Below are positions 27,847 to 37,698 of a DNA stretch of 64,000 bases, in pieces. The position numbers and the translations under genes are program-made. Below the pieces are notes generated by a model. It saw only the letters and a program-made list of their open reading frames with translations, was not told where the DNA came from and searched no databases. Source of the stretch: Novosphingobium silvae (GTDB taxonomy: Bacteria > Pseudomonadota > Alphaproteobacteria > Sphingomonadales > Sphingomonadaceae); assembly GCF_009856825.1 (NCBI RefSeq), contig NZ_WVTD01000009.1, positions 62,001 to 126,000 of the forward strand, in the 5' to 3' direction. How positions within the stretch are numbered: position 1 is the stretch's first letter; each line of letters starts with the position of its first letter.

Positions 27847-28395
27847 ATGGCGCGCCTTATCCTTTTCAACAAGCCGTTCGACGTTCTCTCGCAGTTCACC
27901 GACGCGAAATCTCCCAGCCCGCGCGCAACACTGTCGGACTTCATCGCGGTGCCGGGCGTCTATCCGGCCGGGCGCCTCGATCGCGACAGCGAGGGGCTGA
28001 TGCTGTTGACCGACGACGGGCGGCTTCAGTCGCGCATCGCCGATCCGCGCTTCAAGACGGCCAAGACCTACCTCGCGCAGGTGGAGGGCGAGCCCGACGA
28101 AGCCGCGCTCGAGGCGCTGCGGCACGGTGTCGTGCTGAACGATGGCATGACGCGCCCAGCCACGGCCCGGCGCATCGAGGATCCGGGACTGTGGCCGCGC
28201 ACCCCTCCGGTCCGCTTTCGCAAGAGCGTGCCCGACTGCTGGATCGAGCTTACCATTCACGAGGGCCGCAACCGTCAGGTCCGGCGCATGACCGCTGCTG
28301 TCGGGCACCCGACGCTGCGGCTGGTGCGCTGGCGCGTGGGCGAATGGTCGCTTGGCGGCCTCGCTCCCGGAGAATGGCGCGAAGTGCCGGCCTGA
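27847..28395 (+). CDS. Pseudouridine synthase, RsuA/RluE type
   Basis: 182 residues. The catalytic motif [11 protein letters not shown] with the essential Asp lies near residue 40, and the C-terminal [10 protein letters not shown] is typical. It lacks the N-terminal S4 domain, as RluE does, so 23S rRNA U2457 is the likely target. That assignment is by architecture only. Confidence 0.9.
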   Translation: MARLILFNKPFDVLSQFTDAKSPSPRATLSDFIAVPGVYPAGRLDRDSEGLMLLTDDGRLQSRIADPRFKTAKTYLAQVEGEPDEAALEALRHGVVLNDGMTRPATARRIEDPGLWPRTPPVRFRKSVPDCWIELTIHEGRNRQVRRMTAAVGHPTLRLVRWRVGEWSLGGLAPGEWREVPA

Positions 28396-28446
28396 TCTTC
28401 CCCGCATCGCCCCGCATACCCAGATAGCGGCAAAGGAGATCCGATC

Positions 28447-28893
28447 ATGACAGAGGCCAGCGCCATTGTCGTGTGCCCCGCGTGCACGACTTCGAACCGA
28501 GTCCCCGCCGCCCGGCTGGGCGCAGGAGGGAAGTGCGGCAAATGCGGCAATGCCCTGTTTGCCGGAGCACCCGTCACGCTGACCGACGCCAACTTCGATG
28601 CTCATGCCGGCAGGAGCGACCTGCCGCTGCTGGTGGATTTCTGGGCATCGTGGTGCGGGCCGTGCCGCCAGATGGCTCCCGCGTTTGCCGCTGCCGCCGC
28701 GCAGCTCGAACCGGCGATGCGCCTCGGCAAGCTCGACACCGAAGCACAGAGCGCAATCGCGGCGCGTTATGCCATCCGTTCGATCCCGACGTTGATCCTC
28801 CTGCACAAAGGCCGGGAGATCGCCCGCCAGTCCGGCGCGATGCCGGCGGGAAGCATTGTCGCATGGGCGCGCCAGGCGGCGGGGCAGGGCTGA
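28447..28893 (+). CDS. trxC: Thioredoxin TrxC (thioredoxin 2)
   Basis: 148 residues. An N-terminal zinc site is formed by Cys10, Cys13, Cys30 and Cys33, which distinguishes TrxC from TrxA. The thioredoxin domain has the active site W-C-G-P-C (Cys70, Cys73) and the cis-Pro segment S-I-P-T-L. Cytoplasmic disulfide reductase linked to oxidative stress. An AAGGAGAT ribosome-binding site precedes the ATG. Confidence 0.95.
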   Translation: MTEASAIVVCPACTTSNRVPAARLGAGGKCGKCGNALFAGAPVTLTDANFDAHAGRSDLPLLVDFWASWCGPCRQMAPAFAAAAAQLEPAMRLGKLDTEAQSAIAARYAIRSIPTLILLHKGREIARQSGAMPAGSIVAWARQAAGQG

Positions 28894-28956
28894 GGCTTCG
28901 ATGGCGACGGCGGGGTAGGCGCAGCCCGCCAGAGCGGACCGCGCGCCGATTTCCCG

Positions 28957-29943
28957 TCAGCGGCTGCCGAGGTCGCCCTGGCCGATGGTTCCGCTTGCCA
29001 TGTCGAGCATGCGGTCCAGGCTCTTCTTGGCGGCGAGGCGCAGGCCTTCCTCGATCTCGACGCGGGGCGTCAGGTCGCGCAGCGCGAGATAGAGCTTCTC
29101 GAGGTTGTTGAGCGCCATGTAAGGGCAGATGTTGCAGTTGCAGTTACCGTCCGCACCGGGCGCGCCGATGAAGGTCTTGTCGGGGATCGCCAGCTGCATC
29201 TGGTGGATGATGTGCGGTTCGGTGGCGACGATCAGGGTGTCTCCCGCCATCGTCTTGGCATATTGCAGAATGCCGCTGGTCGAGCCCACGTAGTCGGCAT
29301 GGTCGACGATGTGCGGCGGGCATTCCGGATGCGCGGCAATCGGCGCGTTCGGATGCTGGGCGCGCAGCTTCAGCAGTTCGGTCTCGCTGAAGGCTTCGTG
29401 CACGATGCACACGCCCGGCCAGAGCAGCATCTCGCGGTTGAACTTGCGCGACAGGTAGCCGCCCAGATGACGGTCGGGACCGAAGATGATCTTCTGGTCC
29501 AGCGGGATCTGCTGCAGGATCGTCTCGGCGCTGGAACTGGTGACGATCACGTCGGAGAGCGCCTTCACCTCGGTCGAGCAGTTGATGTAGGTCAGCGCGA
29601 TGTGATCGGGATGCGCCTCGCGGAACGCCCGGAACTTCTCGGGCGGGCAGGAATCCTCCAGGCTGCACCCGGCATCGAGGTCGGGCAGCACGACGATCTT
29701 GTCCGGCGAGAGGATCTTGGCCGTGTCCGCCATGAACTTCACGCCGCAGAAGGCGATCACGTCCGCGTCGGTTTCCGCGGCCTTGCGGCTCAGTTCGAGG
29801 CTGTCGCCCACGAAGTCGGCCAGATCCTGCAACTCGGGCTTCTGGTAGTAATGGGCAAGGATGACCGCGTTGCGTTCCTTGCGCAGCCGTTCGATCTCGG
29901 CGCGCACGTCGATGCCGGAAAGATCGGCGGGCATTACGGTCAT
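28957..29943 (-). CDS. nadA: Quinolinate synthase NadA
   Basis: 328 residues. Makes quinolinate from iminoaspartate and dihydroxyacetone phosphate for NAD synthesis, with a 4Fe-4S cluster. Cluster Cys candidates are at residue 66 (A-F-C-G-V-K-F), in P-E-C-P-P-H and in the N-C-N-I-C-P-Y-M segment. H-Y-Y-Q near residue 31 is the substrate site. nadB and nadC are not adjacent. Confidence 0.95.
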   Translation of the reverse strand: MTVMPADLSGIDVRAEIERLRKERNAVILAHYYQKPELQDLADFVGDSLELSRKAAETDADVIAFCGVKFMADTAKILSPDKIVVLPDLDAGCSLEDSCPPEKFRAFREAHPDHIALTYINCSTEVKALSDVIVTSSSAETILQQIPLDQKIIFGPDRHLGGYLSRKFNREMLLWPGVCIVHEAFSETELLKLRAQHPNAPIAAHPECPPHIVDHADYVGSTSGILQYAKTMAGDTLIVATEPHIIHQMQLAIPDKTFIGAPGADGNCNCNICPYMALNNLEKLYLALRDLTPRVEIEEGLRLAAKKSLDRMLDMASGTIGQGDLGSR

Positions 29944-30030
29944 GGCATTCCCTCTGTCGTGGTCTCACGGTCCTTGCACCGCGGCGCCGCTTATCTAGGA
30001 GGCCGGGAGCCTGGACCCAAGGGGAAAATG

Positions 30031-30744
30031 TCAGGCCGTGAACCGTGCGGCGAAGTCGATCCACCACGGCGCGAGCGCCAGCAGCTCGATGAGGACATGG
30101 GACAGGACGATGGAAAGGATCGCGGCCGTCGTTGCCGGATGGACGCGGCCCAGCGTGCGGCGGTCATGGCCGACCACGAGCATTGCGACGCCAAGCTGGA
30201 TCGCCACCACCAGCCACTCGCCCCATGGCATGATGAAAGGCATAGGCAGCACCCGGCCAAGGGCAGGCTCCATGATGAGGATTGTCGAGCCGATCATGAG
30301 CCGCTTGTGCCAGTCCGCCTCCCTGCGACGGGCGATGGCGACCGCCACAAGGCCCGCGAAGATCGCGGTTCGCACATGGACAAGCGCAAGGAAGTGCGCG
30401 GGCGTGAAGAACGGCGGGAAGATGCCGGTTCGAAGGCCTGCAAGGCAAGTGAGGCTTGCCAGTACGACGATGAGCGGCAGCATCGCCACACTTGCCCAGC
30501 CGAGCCTGCGGTGGAAGGCAAGACCTGCGCCGCGTCCCGCCAGCACCGACTGGGTGCACAGCAGCGCCAGCCAGCCGAGCATCGCCAGGGCGTGAAGATG
30601 GAAGACGAGCGGGACCCTGGCAACAGGAACGAACCCGCGCAGAGCGAACTGCGCAAAGCCGAAGACGATGAAGGCACTGATGCCGATCGTCATCCTCGCC
30701 CAGAACGAGAGGCGCCCCACTTGCACGCCGGCTACGCTTGCCAT
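30031..30744 (-). CDS. Seven- to eight-helix membrane protein of unknown function
   Basis: 237 residues, hydrophobic throughout, with helices separated by short loops. Several His residues sit in or near helices: F-H-L-H-A-L-A-M, F-H-R-R-L-G-W and H-K-R-L-M-I-G-S. This resembles DUF2306-type proteins that may bind haem or metal, but that is only a likeness. Stands alone between nadA and an MBL-fold gene on the same strand. Confidence 0.75.
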   Translation of the reverse strand: MASVAGVQVGRLSFWARMTIGISAFIVFGFAQFALRGFVPVARVPLVFHLHALAMLGWLALLCTQSVLAGRGAGLAFHRRLGWASVAMLPLIVVLASLTCLAGLRTGIFPPFFTPAHFLALVHVRTAIFAGLVAVAIARRREADWHKRLMIGSTILIMEPALGRVLPMPFIMPWGEWLVVAIQLGVAMLVVGHDRRTLGRVHPATTAAILSIVLSHVLIELLALAPWWIDFAARFTA

Positions 30745-30823
30745 GGATTATTATCCTCCACCCGGTGTGGGTTGAGATAATAGTTCAATCAGTACTCGAT
30801 GGGAACTGCACGAAAGCCAATGG

Positions 30824-31708
30824 CTATTTCGTGGAAGCAAGTATCCATTGGTCTTCATGGCGCATTGTAATGCCTCGCCTTTCCAGGTCGATCAGGTGAG
30901 ACAAGACGGATCGCCCGGCGGCCGGCCACAGCCTCTCGTCCGTGCCCTTGTACATCAGAGGCACCATCTCGGCGATGCGGGTATGGCCCGATTCGATCTG
31001 CCGCAGGATCTGCCGCTCGCGCTGGCGGCGGTGGCCGATCATGCCGCGCACGAGCTGGCGCGGCTTCGTCACTTCGGGGCCATGTGCGGGATAGTACACC
31101 GTGTCCTGTTCGCGTGCGTAGAGCAGCGCGAGGCTCGCCAGGTAAGCGGTCATGTCACCGTCCGGGGGCGAGACGACGCTGGTCGACCAACCCATGACAT
31201 GGTCGCCCGTGAAGAGAGCACCGGTTTCCTCGAGCGCGAAGCACAGGTGGTTGGAGGTGTGTCCAGGCGTCGCTACTGCGCGCAAGGTCCAGCCTTTGCC
31301 GCTGATCGCTTCTCCGTCCGCCAGCACGCGGTCGGGCCGGTAGTCGGCGTCGAACGAGGCGTCGGACCGGGGCCCCGCATCGTCGAGCACCAGGGGCGCA
31401 CAGCCGACGATGGGCGCACCCGTGATCGCGCTCAGCGGCGCGGCGGCTGGGGAGTGGTCGCGGTGGGTATGGGTGCAGGCGATCGCGACGACGCGGTCGC
31501 CGCCGATCGCTTCCACCAGCGCGGCGATATGCTCTGTCTCGTCCGGGCCGGGATCGATGACGGCCACTTCGCCGGCCTCACCGACGATGTAGGTCTGCGT
31601 GCCGGTGTAGGTGAATGGCGAAGGGTTGCGCGCCAGCACGCGGCGCACGAGCGGTCCGATGCGCTCGGCGAGGGCATAGGGGCGGTTGATTTCGGCAGGT
31701 CCATCCAT
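30824..31708 (-). CDS. MBL-fold metallohydrolase (LACTB2-like)
   Basis: 294 residues. Metal-binding motif H-T-H-R-D-H, followed by the later G-H-T-S-N-H and G-D-H-V-M-G segments, defines the metallo-beta-lactamase fold. The C-terminal winged-helix-like ~60 residues are typical of the LACTB2 endoribonuclease or glyoxalase-II-like group. Start ATG 31706-31708 chosen because the sequence upstream is not conserved-looking and overlaps the intergenic gap to the DUF1465 gene. Confidence 0.88.
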   Translation of the reverse strand: MDGPAEINRPYALAERIGPLVRRVLARNPSPFTYTGTQTYIVGEAGEVAVIDPGPDETEHIAALVEAIGGDRVVAIACTHTHRDHSPAAAPLSAITGAPIVGCAPLVLDDAGPRSDASFDADYRPDRVLADGEAISGKGWTLRAVATPGHTSNHLCFALEETGALFTGDHVMGWSTSVVSPPDGDMTAYLASLALLYAREQDTVYYPAHGPEVTKPRQLVRGMIGHRRQRERQILRQIESGHTRIAEMVPLMYKGTDERLWPAAGRSVLSHLIDLERRGITMRHEDQWILASTK

Positions 31709-31745
31709 GGACGCGGATATGGGGCGCGGCAGGGCCGCTGTCGAG

Positions 31746-32210
31746 TTAGCTCGCGAGGCGCTCCTCGATGCGCTCGCGCAGCCGTTCGACAGCGCGCGGG
31801 GCGGCGGTGCCCGACAGGCGCCACGCGCGATCGAGCCGCAGCAGCCGTTCGTAGAAGCGGCAGGTCGCCTCCACCAGCCGGCTCGTTTCCGGTTCCAGCA
31901 GCGCCGTCTGCGCAGGTTCGCACAGGTACATGTCGGCCGAAAGACCTCCACGGCGGCGGATCTCCCTGTCGTCGATCTGGCCCGTGAAATAGGCGCGATG
32001 GTTCAGCAGCCACGTGATGGCGTGCATCATCCGTGTCGTCGTGCGCAGGCCTTCGCTGGAGCGGGCAAGGCGCGCGAGATCAGCATTCCCGGCAGGCGCG
32101 GGGTGCCGGCCGGGCGGCGTGAAAGCGTGGCGCACCTCGTCCGAAAGGACGAGAGCTTCGCAATACAACGCCTCTACGATGTGCTGGCTGATGGTGACCG
32201 GGATCGACAT
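31746..32210 (-). CDS. DUF1465 family protein
   Basis: 154 residues, helical, starting M-S-I-P-V-T-I-S-Q-H-I-V-E-A-L-Y, with the R-T-T-T-R-M-M-H segment and a later W-L-L-N-H-R-A-Y-F. DUF1465 is restricted to Alphaproteobacteria and is often a neighbour of RNA- or cell-cycle-related genes; its role is unsettled. Same strand as the MBL-fold gene and probably co-transcribed with it. Confidence 0.85.
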   Translation of the reverse strand: MSIPVTISQHIVEALYCEALVLSDEVRHAFTPPGRHPAPAGNADLARLARSSEGLRTTTRMMHAITWLLNHRAYFTGQIDDREIRRRGGLSADMYLCEPAQTALLEPETSRLVEATCRFYERLLRLDRAWRLSGTAAPRAVERLRERIEERLAS

Positions 32211-32397
32211 GCAGCCCCCGTATTTCCCAAGGCCGAGTCGGCGGCAACCGTCGGGGTACGCAAACAGACCGGAAAATCACCCGCTGTCCCCGATCGGCAC
32301 GGCCCGGACGATGTGGGTGCGAACGACGGGGGAGGAACGCGGCTCGATGCCAAGCGGGCGACGGCCAGCGCCCGCTGGTGAGGTGCCCGCCGCTATG

Positions 32398-32595
32398 TCA
32401 GGCGATGATGTCGGGAATGAGGTAGTCCTCGATCTGGGTCATCTGGTCCTTCAGGCGCAGCTTGCGCTTCTTCATGCGCGCCACCTGGAGCTGGTCGCCC
32501 GAGCCGGCAGCCAACAGCGCCTCGATCGCCGCATCGAGATCGCGATGCTCGGTCCTCAGCATCTCGAGGCGCTTGCGCATTTCCTCTTCGGTCAA
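32398..32595 (-). CDS. YdcH family protein (DUF465)
   Basis: 65 residues forming a helical hairpin. R-T-E-H-R-D-L-D-A-A-I-E and M-K-K-R-K-L-R-L-K-D-Q-M are the family pattern. It is divergent from a second, shorter DUF465 gene starting at 32849, with about 250 bases between the two starts. Confidence 0.85.
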   Translation of the reverse strand: MTEEEMRKRLEMLRTEHRDLDAAIEALLAAGSGDQLQVARMKKRKLRLKDQMTQIEDYLIPDIIA

Positions 32596-32848
32596 CCCGG
32601 AATTCCTTGCTCAATCCTGCGTGCAGGTGCGACCGTCCGTGCCTTGCCCAGGAGCGATGCACGGCCGAACCCTGCCCGACGCAGGATTCGCGCCACTCAC
32701 CGATATGAAGCAATACGGCTCTTCGCAAGGTCGGCGGGATGTGGTTCCATCTCTTTTGCGCCGGGACTTCGAAGTCGAGTCGCCAATTCGGGTCACTCGC
32801 CAAGTAGCTCGTCCAAGCCGAGGCTCCGGCCCAAGAGGAGAACCATCC

Positions 32849-33004
32849 ATGGATAGTTCACACGTCAGCGCCCTTCAGCTCAAGCATGCCGGTCTTGAAC
32901 GGCAGATCCACGAGGAAATGAGCCGTCCGGTTCCTGATGCTGTAGTGATCCAGGCCCTCAAGAAGCGCAAGCTCAGGCTCAAGGAAGAAATCGGCCGGTC
33001 CTGA
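32849..33004 (+). CDS. Short DUF465-like protein
   Basis: 51 residues: L-K-H-A-G-L-E-R-Q-I-H-E-E-M, then A-L-K-K-R-K-L-R-L-K-E-E-I. The C-terminal helix is nearly the same as that of the divergent neighbour. The ATG at 32849 follows an AGAGGAGAA ribosome-binding site. Role unknown. Confidence 0.75.
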   Translation: MDSSHVSALQLKHAGLERQIHEEMSRPVPDAVVIQALKKRKLRLKEEIGRS

Positions 33005-33167
33005 CCGCCGTCCTGCGCGCTTCCGGTCCGCAGGCGGTCAGCCTGCGGGCGCCGGGCATGGCAGCGATCCACCGGTCTCACCGGAGATTACGATATTACC
33101 CGCATTAAGCTGATTCGACGGCATCCGCTGCGTTCCCAAAGCCGTCGCTTTGCGTTACGCATGGGAA

Positions 33168-35444
33168 ATGACCAGCGGAGCCGTCGAAGCAGCCCGAACG
33201 ATCCTCACCAGCCTCCACGAGGTGATGGCATCGCGCAGCAATGCGCAGGCCAAGCTCAACACCGTGGTGGAAGTGATCGGAGAAAGCCTCGATAGCGAGG
33301 TCTGCTCGATCTACCTGCTGCGCGAGGGAATGCTCGAACTCTTCGCCACACGCGGACTGGCGCAGGAAGCCGTCCACGTCACGCGCATGGCCGTGGGAGA
33401 GGGCCTTGTCGGCACCATCGCGGACCAGACGGGTACGCTCAACCTTGCCGAGGCTGCCGCCCACCCCGACTTCTCGTACCGGCCCGAAACGGGAGAGGAC
33501 AAGTTCCACTCCTTCGCGGGCGTGCCGATCGTCCGGCGCGAGCGCGCGGTGGGCGTCCTATGCGTCCAGCATGTGGAGCCACGCCGCTACGAGGAAGTGG
33601 AGATCGAGGCGCTGCAGACCGTGGCGATGGTCCTTTCCGAACTGATCCACAACGCCGACCTCATCGACGAGGAGAACGCGGGGGCGCTGGGAAGCGCGCA
33701 GATCGGTCCCGAGCAGCTGCGCGGCCTCACTCTGGTTAAGGGGCTCGCATCGGGTGCGGCCGTGTACCACCAGCCGCGCGTCACCATCGAACATGTCGTG
33801 GCGGAGGATACCGAGGCGGAGCGCCAGCGCGTCATCCTCGCGTTCGAGCGCATGCGCGAACAGATCGACCGCATGGCCAACCAGGCCGAGTTCGGCGTCG
33901 GGGGCGAGCACGAGGAAGTGCTCGAAACCTATCGCATGTTCGCCTACGACGAGGGCTGGACGCGCCGCATCAACGAGGCGATCGACAGCGGCCTCACGGC
34001 TGAAGCCGCGATCGAGCGCGTGCAGCAGCGCACCCGCATGCGCATGCGCCAGATCGACGACCCGCTGCTCGCAGATCGCATGCACGACCTCGAAGACCTG
34101 GCGAACCGCCTGCTGCGGATCGTTTCGGGTCAGATAGGCACGGCGGCGTCGATGGGGCTGCGTAACGATGCCATCTTGATCGCGCGCAATCTCGGGCCGG
34201 CCGAACTGCTGGAATACGACAAGCGGCGGCTCAAGGGCGTCATCCTCGAGGAAGGCTCGCTGACCAGCCACGTCGTCATCGTCGCGCGGGCCATGGGCAT
34301 CCCGGTGCTGGGGCGCGTGCGCGGGCTGCGCGGCGTGGTGCGCGAAGGTGACCCACTGCTGCTCGACGCCGACCAGGGCACGGCGCTGGTGCGCCCCTCG
34401 CCGGGCGTGGTCGAGGCTTTCGACACCCGCTTCGCCCGCAACAGGGAGCGTCAGGCGGTCTATGCGGGCCTGCGCGACGTGCACCCGACCACGCGCGACG
34501 GCACTCGCATCAAGGTCATGATCAATGCGGGCCTGCGCGACGACGTGGCCAATCTCAACCTCACCGGGGCCGATGGCATCGGGCTGTTCCGCACCGAGTT
34601 CCAGTTCCTGGTCTCCGCCACGCTTCCCCAGCGCGAGAAGCAGACCCGCCTCTATCGGGACGTCATGGACGCGGCCGGGGACCGGCCGGTCGTCTTCCGC
34701 ACGGTCGACATCGGCGGCGACAAGACACTGCCCTACCTGCGTCATGACGACGGGGAAGGGGAGGAAAACCCGGCGATGGGCTGGCGCGCCCTGCGCGTTG
34801 CGCTCGAACGTGATGCCCTGCTCAAGGTGCAGGCGCGCGCGCTGCTCGAAGCGGCGGCGGGCCGGCCGCTCAACGTGATGTTCCCGATGGTGGCGGAGCC
34901 CTGGGAGTTCGACGCCGCGAAGGCTGTGTTCGAAGGCCAGCTTGCGTGGCTGCGCGGCCAGAAGAAGGTCCTGCCTGATGCGATCCGCTATGGCGTCATG
35001 CTTGAAGTGCCCGCGCTGGCCGAGCAGCTGGACCTGCTCGCCCCCAAGATTTCGTTCCTTTCGATCGGAACGAACGACCTGACGCAGTTCCTGTTCGCCG
35101 CTGATCGCTCCAACCCCAAGCTTGCCGAGCGCTACGACTGGCTGAGCCCCGCGATCCTGCGCTTCCTGCGCCGCGTCGTGCGTATGCTCGATGGCACCGG
35201 CGTGGACATCAGCGTCTGCGGCGAGATGGGCGGCCGCAGGCTGGAGGCGCTGGCGTTGCTCGGCCTTGGCATTCGCCGCATGTCGATCACGCCCGCCGCG
35301 ATCGGACCGATCAAGGAACTGGTCGGAAAGGTGGACCTCGCCGAGATCACCACAGCAATGGAGGGCTGGCTGGCATCGCCGCCGCTCGATCTGCGCGCGG
35401 AGATGAGCGCATGGGCGGCGCAGCGCGATATTCACGTCGACTAG
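33168..35444 (+). CDS. ptsP: Phosphoenolpyruvate-protein phosphotransferase PtsP (enzyme I-Ntr)
   Basis: 758 residues: GAF domain (about 1-165), enzyme-I N-terminal domain, swivelling His domain with the phospho-His H368 in G-S-L-T-S-H-V-V-I-V-A-R-A-M-G-I-P, and the PEP-binding barrel with T-N-D-L-T-Q and the active Cys684 in S-V-C-G-E-M-G-G. Starts the nitrogen phosphotransferase relay to NPr and EIIA-Ntr, controlled by glutamine through GAF. No other pts genes nearby. Start at 33168 gives the usual GAF beginning. Confidence 0.95.
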   Translation: MTSGAVEAARTILTSLHEVMASRSNAQAKLNTVVEVIGESLDSEVCSIYLLREGMLELFATRGLAQEAVHVTRMAVGEGLVGTIADQTGTLNLAEAAAHPDFSYRPETGEDKFHSFAGVPIVRRERAVGVLCVQHVEPRRYEEVEIEALQTVAMVLSELIHNADLIDEENAGALGSAQIGPEQLRGLTLVKGLASGAAVYHQPRVTIEHVVAEDTEAERQRVILAFERMREQIDRMANQAEFGVGGEHEEVLETYRMFAYDEGWTRRINEAIDSGLTAEAAIERVQQRTRMRMRQIDDPLLADRMHDLEDLANRLLRIVSGQIGTAASMGLRNDAILIARNLGPAELLEYDKRRLKGVILEEGSLTSHVVIVARAMGIPVLGRVRGLRGVVREGDPLLLDADQGTALVRPSPGVVEAFDTRFARNRERQAVYAGLRDVHPTTRDGTRIKVMINAGLRDDVANLNLTGADGIGLFRTEFQFLVSATLPQREKQTRLYRDVMDAAGDRPVVFRTVDIGGDKTLPYLRHDDGEGEENPAMGWRALRVALERDALLKVQARALLEAAAGRPLNVMFPMVAEPWEFDAAKAVFEGQLAWLRGQKKVLPDAIRYGVMLEVPALAEQLDLLAPKISFLSIGTNDLTQFLFAADRSNPKLAERYDWLSPAILRFLRRVVRMLDGTGVDISVCGEMGGRRLEALALLGLGIRRMSITPAAIGPIKELVGKVDLAEITTAMEGWLASPPLDLRAEMSAWAAQRDIHVD

Positions 35445-35604
35445 GCGCGGCGATTAGGGCGCAATCTGCTCGCCATGGCAGACCGACGCGGAAGATGAAC
35501 GCATTAATTTCGGGTGTTTGCACGCTCGCAGATTGACTTTGGCCCGTCAGACGGTTTGGTTATGCCGCGAGGCAGGTCGCAACACACATCGCTTCTGGAG
35601 CGGA

Positions 35605-36555
35605 ATGGAAAACGTCGAATCCCAAGGTCGTCCGGGCGAGCCATACAGCGCCGGAAGACAGCTGCGCGCCGCGCGCGAGGCCGCAGGGCTCAGCCGCGCG
35701 GACATCGCCTCCAAGACCAAGGTTGCCGAACGTCATCTCCTCGCTCTCGAGGAGGATCGCCTCGGCGACCTGGCCGCGCGCACGTATGCCGTTGGTTTTG
35801 CCCGCTCCTATGCCCGCGCGGTCGGCCTGAACGAGAACGTCATCGCCGCCAAAGTGCGCGAACAGCTCGACAGCGACCATGTGGAGCGTCCGGCGGTCGC
35901 GCCCAGCTTCGAGCCGGGCGACCCGGCGCGCGTGCCCACGCGTCGCATCGCCTGGGTGGCGGCTGCAGGCATCGTGGCTGTCGTCGCGGTGCTCCTCGTG
36001 TTCTGGAGCAGCTTCCTCTCGCCGGAAGGTGAACTGCCCGACCTCATCGCGGAGAAGCCGCAGGCGCCTGCCGCCCGCCCCACGAACATCGCTGCCGCTT
36101 CGCCGCCGCCCGCTGCCGCGCCCGCCGGTCCTGTCGTGCTGACGGCAACGGGTGACCAGGTCTGGGTCAAGGTTACCGACGGCGCAGGGGCGCAGGTTCT
36201 TCAGAAGGAGCTGGCCAAGGGCGAAAGCTGGACCGCGCCGAACGGCGTAGCCGGGCTGCAGTTGCGCACCGGGCGGCCCGATGCGCTGCAGCTCTCGGTC
36301 GGGGGCAAGGCGCTGCCGCCCCTGTCGGACAAGCCGGAGCTGATGACCGGGGTCTCGCTCGCGGCCGCCGATCTCATCGCGCGGACCAATCCCGCGGCCG
36401 GCCGTCCAGGCGCATCTGCCCCGGCCGCTAACCAGGCTCCGGGGGCCGCAACGTCCGCGCCGGGCGGTCCAACCGTGCCCCCAAGCCCCCAGGCGGATGC
36501 GGCGCCGGCCGCAGTCGGGCTTGCGCAAGCGCAGGTTTCCACGGTTTCCGACTAG
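35605..36555 (+). CDS. RodZ-like helix-turn-helix membrane protein
   Basis: 316 residues. N-terminal Cro-type helix-turn-helix (about 15-85) with L-R-A-A-R-E-A-A-G-L-S-R-A-D-I-A, single membrane helix at 115-137, then a periplasmic part with a DUF4115-like beta domain (W-V-K-V-T-D-G-A-G-A) and long Pro/Ala-rich tail. This is the RodZ architecture that links MreB to the cell wall, though the C-terminal tail is unusually long and low in complexity. Followed by cpoB. Confidence 0.88.
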   Translation: MENVESQGRPGEPYSAGRQLRAAREAAGLSRADIASKTKVAERHLLALEEDRLGDLAARTYAVGFARSYARAVGLNENVIAAKVREQLDSDHVERPAVAPSFEPGDPARVPTRRIAWVAAAGIVAVVAVLLVFWSSFLSPEGELPDLIAEKPQAPAARPTNIAAASPPPAAAPAGPVVLTATGDQVWVKVTDGAGAQVLQKELAKGESWTAPNGVAGLQLRTGRPDALQLSVGGKALPPLSDKPELMTGVSLAAADLIARTNPAAGRPGASAPAANQAPGAATSAPGGPTVPPSPQADAAPAAVGLAQAQVSTVSD

Positions 36556-36681
36556 CGCCGTCTCGACAGGCGGGCATCGTTTCCGGCATCAGCGTCGAAC
36601 GATCCATCTGGTTAATTCCCGGTTCTGCCGAACGCTGCCAGTGCGGTTCGGTGGACTTTCCGGCACGGAGTTGATTTGACG

Positions 36682-37698
36682 ATGACAGGTATCCCCGCGA
36701 TGCGCTTTTCGGGCGCGACGCACACCACTCGTTGGCTGGCGGGCGTCGCTGTGGCGGCAGTCCTGATCGGCGTCGGCACGCCCGCGCTTGCGCAGGATGC
36801 GAACACCAACGCCCGGTTGAACAAGGTCGAGAGCGAAGTGCGCGCGCTGCAGCGCAAGGTTTTCCCGGGAGCCGACGGCAAGTACTTCGAGCCAGAGATC
36901 ACGGCTGCCCCGGCACCGCGCCCCGCGCCCGGTGCCCCGGCGAGCACACCACTCAGCGACCTGCTGACCCGCATGGACGTGGTCGAACAGCAGATGGCGC
37001 GTCTCACCTCGCAGGTAGAGCAGAACACCAACCGTATCGGCCAGCTGGAAGCCAAGCTCGCGGCGAGCGCAGCGGCTCCGGCCCCGGCTCTTGCCCCGGC
37101 CCCGATGCCAGCGGATGCAGCGCCTGCTGCCGCGCAAAGCAATCTTGATGCCATGAGCGGCGGTGCCTCGACGAGGCCGCTTCCCGCGCCCACCACCACT
37201 CCCGTCACTGCGGCGCCGCGCCCGGCAAGCCCGGCGCCCACGCGCCCGGTCGCCGCGCCATCGTCTCGCGTCGAGGCGGTGAGGGCCATCGCCAAGCCGC
37301 AGAGCGCCGACGCCGGTGACGACGAGTACAGCTATGGCTTCCGCCTCTGGGAAGCCAAGTTCTATCCAGAGGCGCAGCAGCAACTGAAGCTCTTCCTCGA
37401 GAAGTACCCCCGCCACGAACGCGCCAGCTGGGGACGCAACCTGCTGGGCCGCGCCTATCTGGATGACAACAATCCGAGCGAGGCGGCCAAGTGGTTCCTG
37501 CAGAACTTCCAGACCGACAAGCGGGGCGACCGAGCGCCTGACAGCCTGCTCTACCTTGCGGTCTCAATGAAGCAGCTGAAGGATACCAAGCGCGCCTGCA
37601 TCGCCCTGGCCGAATTCAGCGAAACTTACGCCTCCGAAGCCGCCGGGCGCCTGAGCGGGCTTTATGGCAGCACCCGCAATGGGCTCAACTGCAGCTGA
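36682..37698 (+). CDS. cpoB: Cell-division coordinator CpoB (YbgF)
   Basis: 338 residues. Signal peptide ending A-L-A-Q-D, an N-terminal coiled coil (about 45-115), a Pro/Ala linker and a C-terminal TPR domain (about 210-335) with Y-G-F-R-L-W-E-A-K-F-Y-P-E-A. CpoB links peptidoglycan synthesis and the Tol-Pal system at division. The linker is long. ATG 36682 was chosen; a TTG two codons earlier and an ATG at 36700 are alternatives. Overlaps tilS by 35 bases. Confidence 0.9.
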   Translation: MTGIPAMRFSGATHTTRWLAGVAVAAVLIGVGTPALAQDANTNARLNKVESEVRALQRKVFPGADGKYFEPEITAAPAPRPAPGAPASTPLSDLLTRMDVVEQQMARLTSQVEQNTNRIGQLEAKLAASAAAPAPALAPAPMPADAAPAAAQSNLDAMSGGASTRPLPAPTTTPVTAAPRPASPAPTRPVAAPSSRVEAVRAIAKPQSADAGDDEYSYGFRLWEAKFYPEAQQQLKLFLEKYPRHERASWGRNLLGRAYLDDNNPSEAAKWFLQNFQTDKRGDRAPDSLLYLAVSMKQLKDTKRACIALAEFSETYASEAAGRLSGLYGSTRNGLNCS

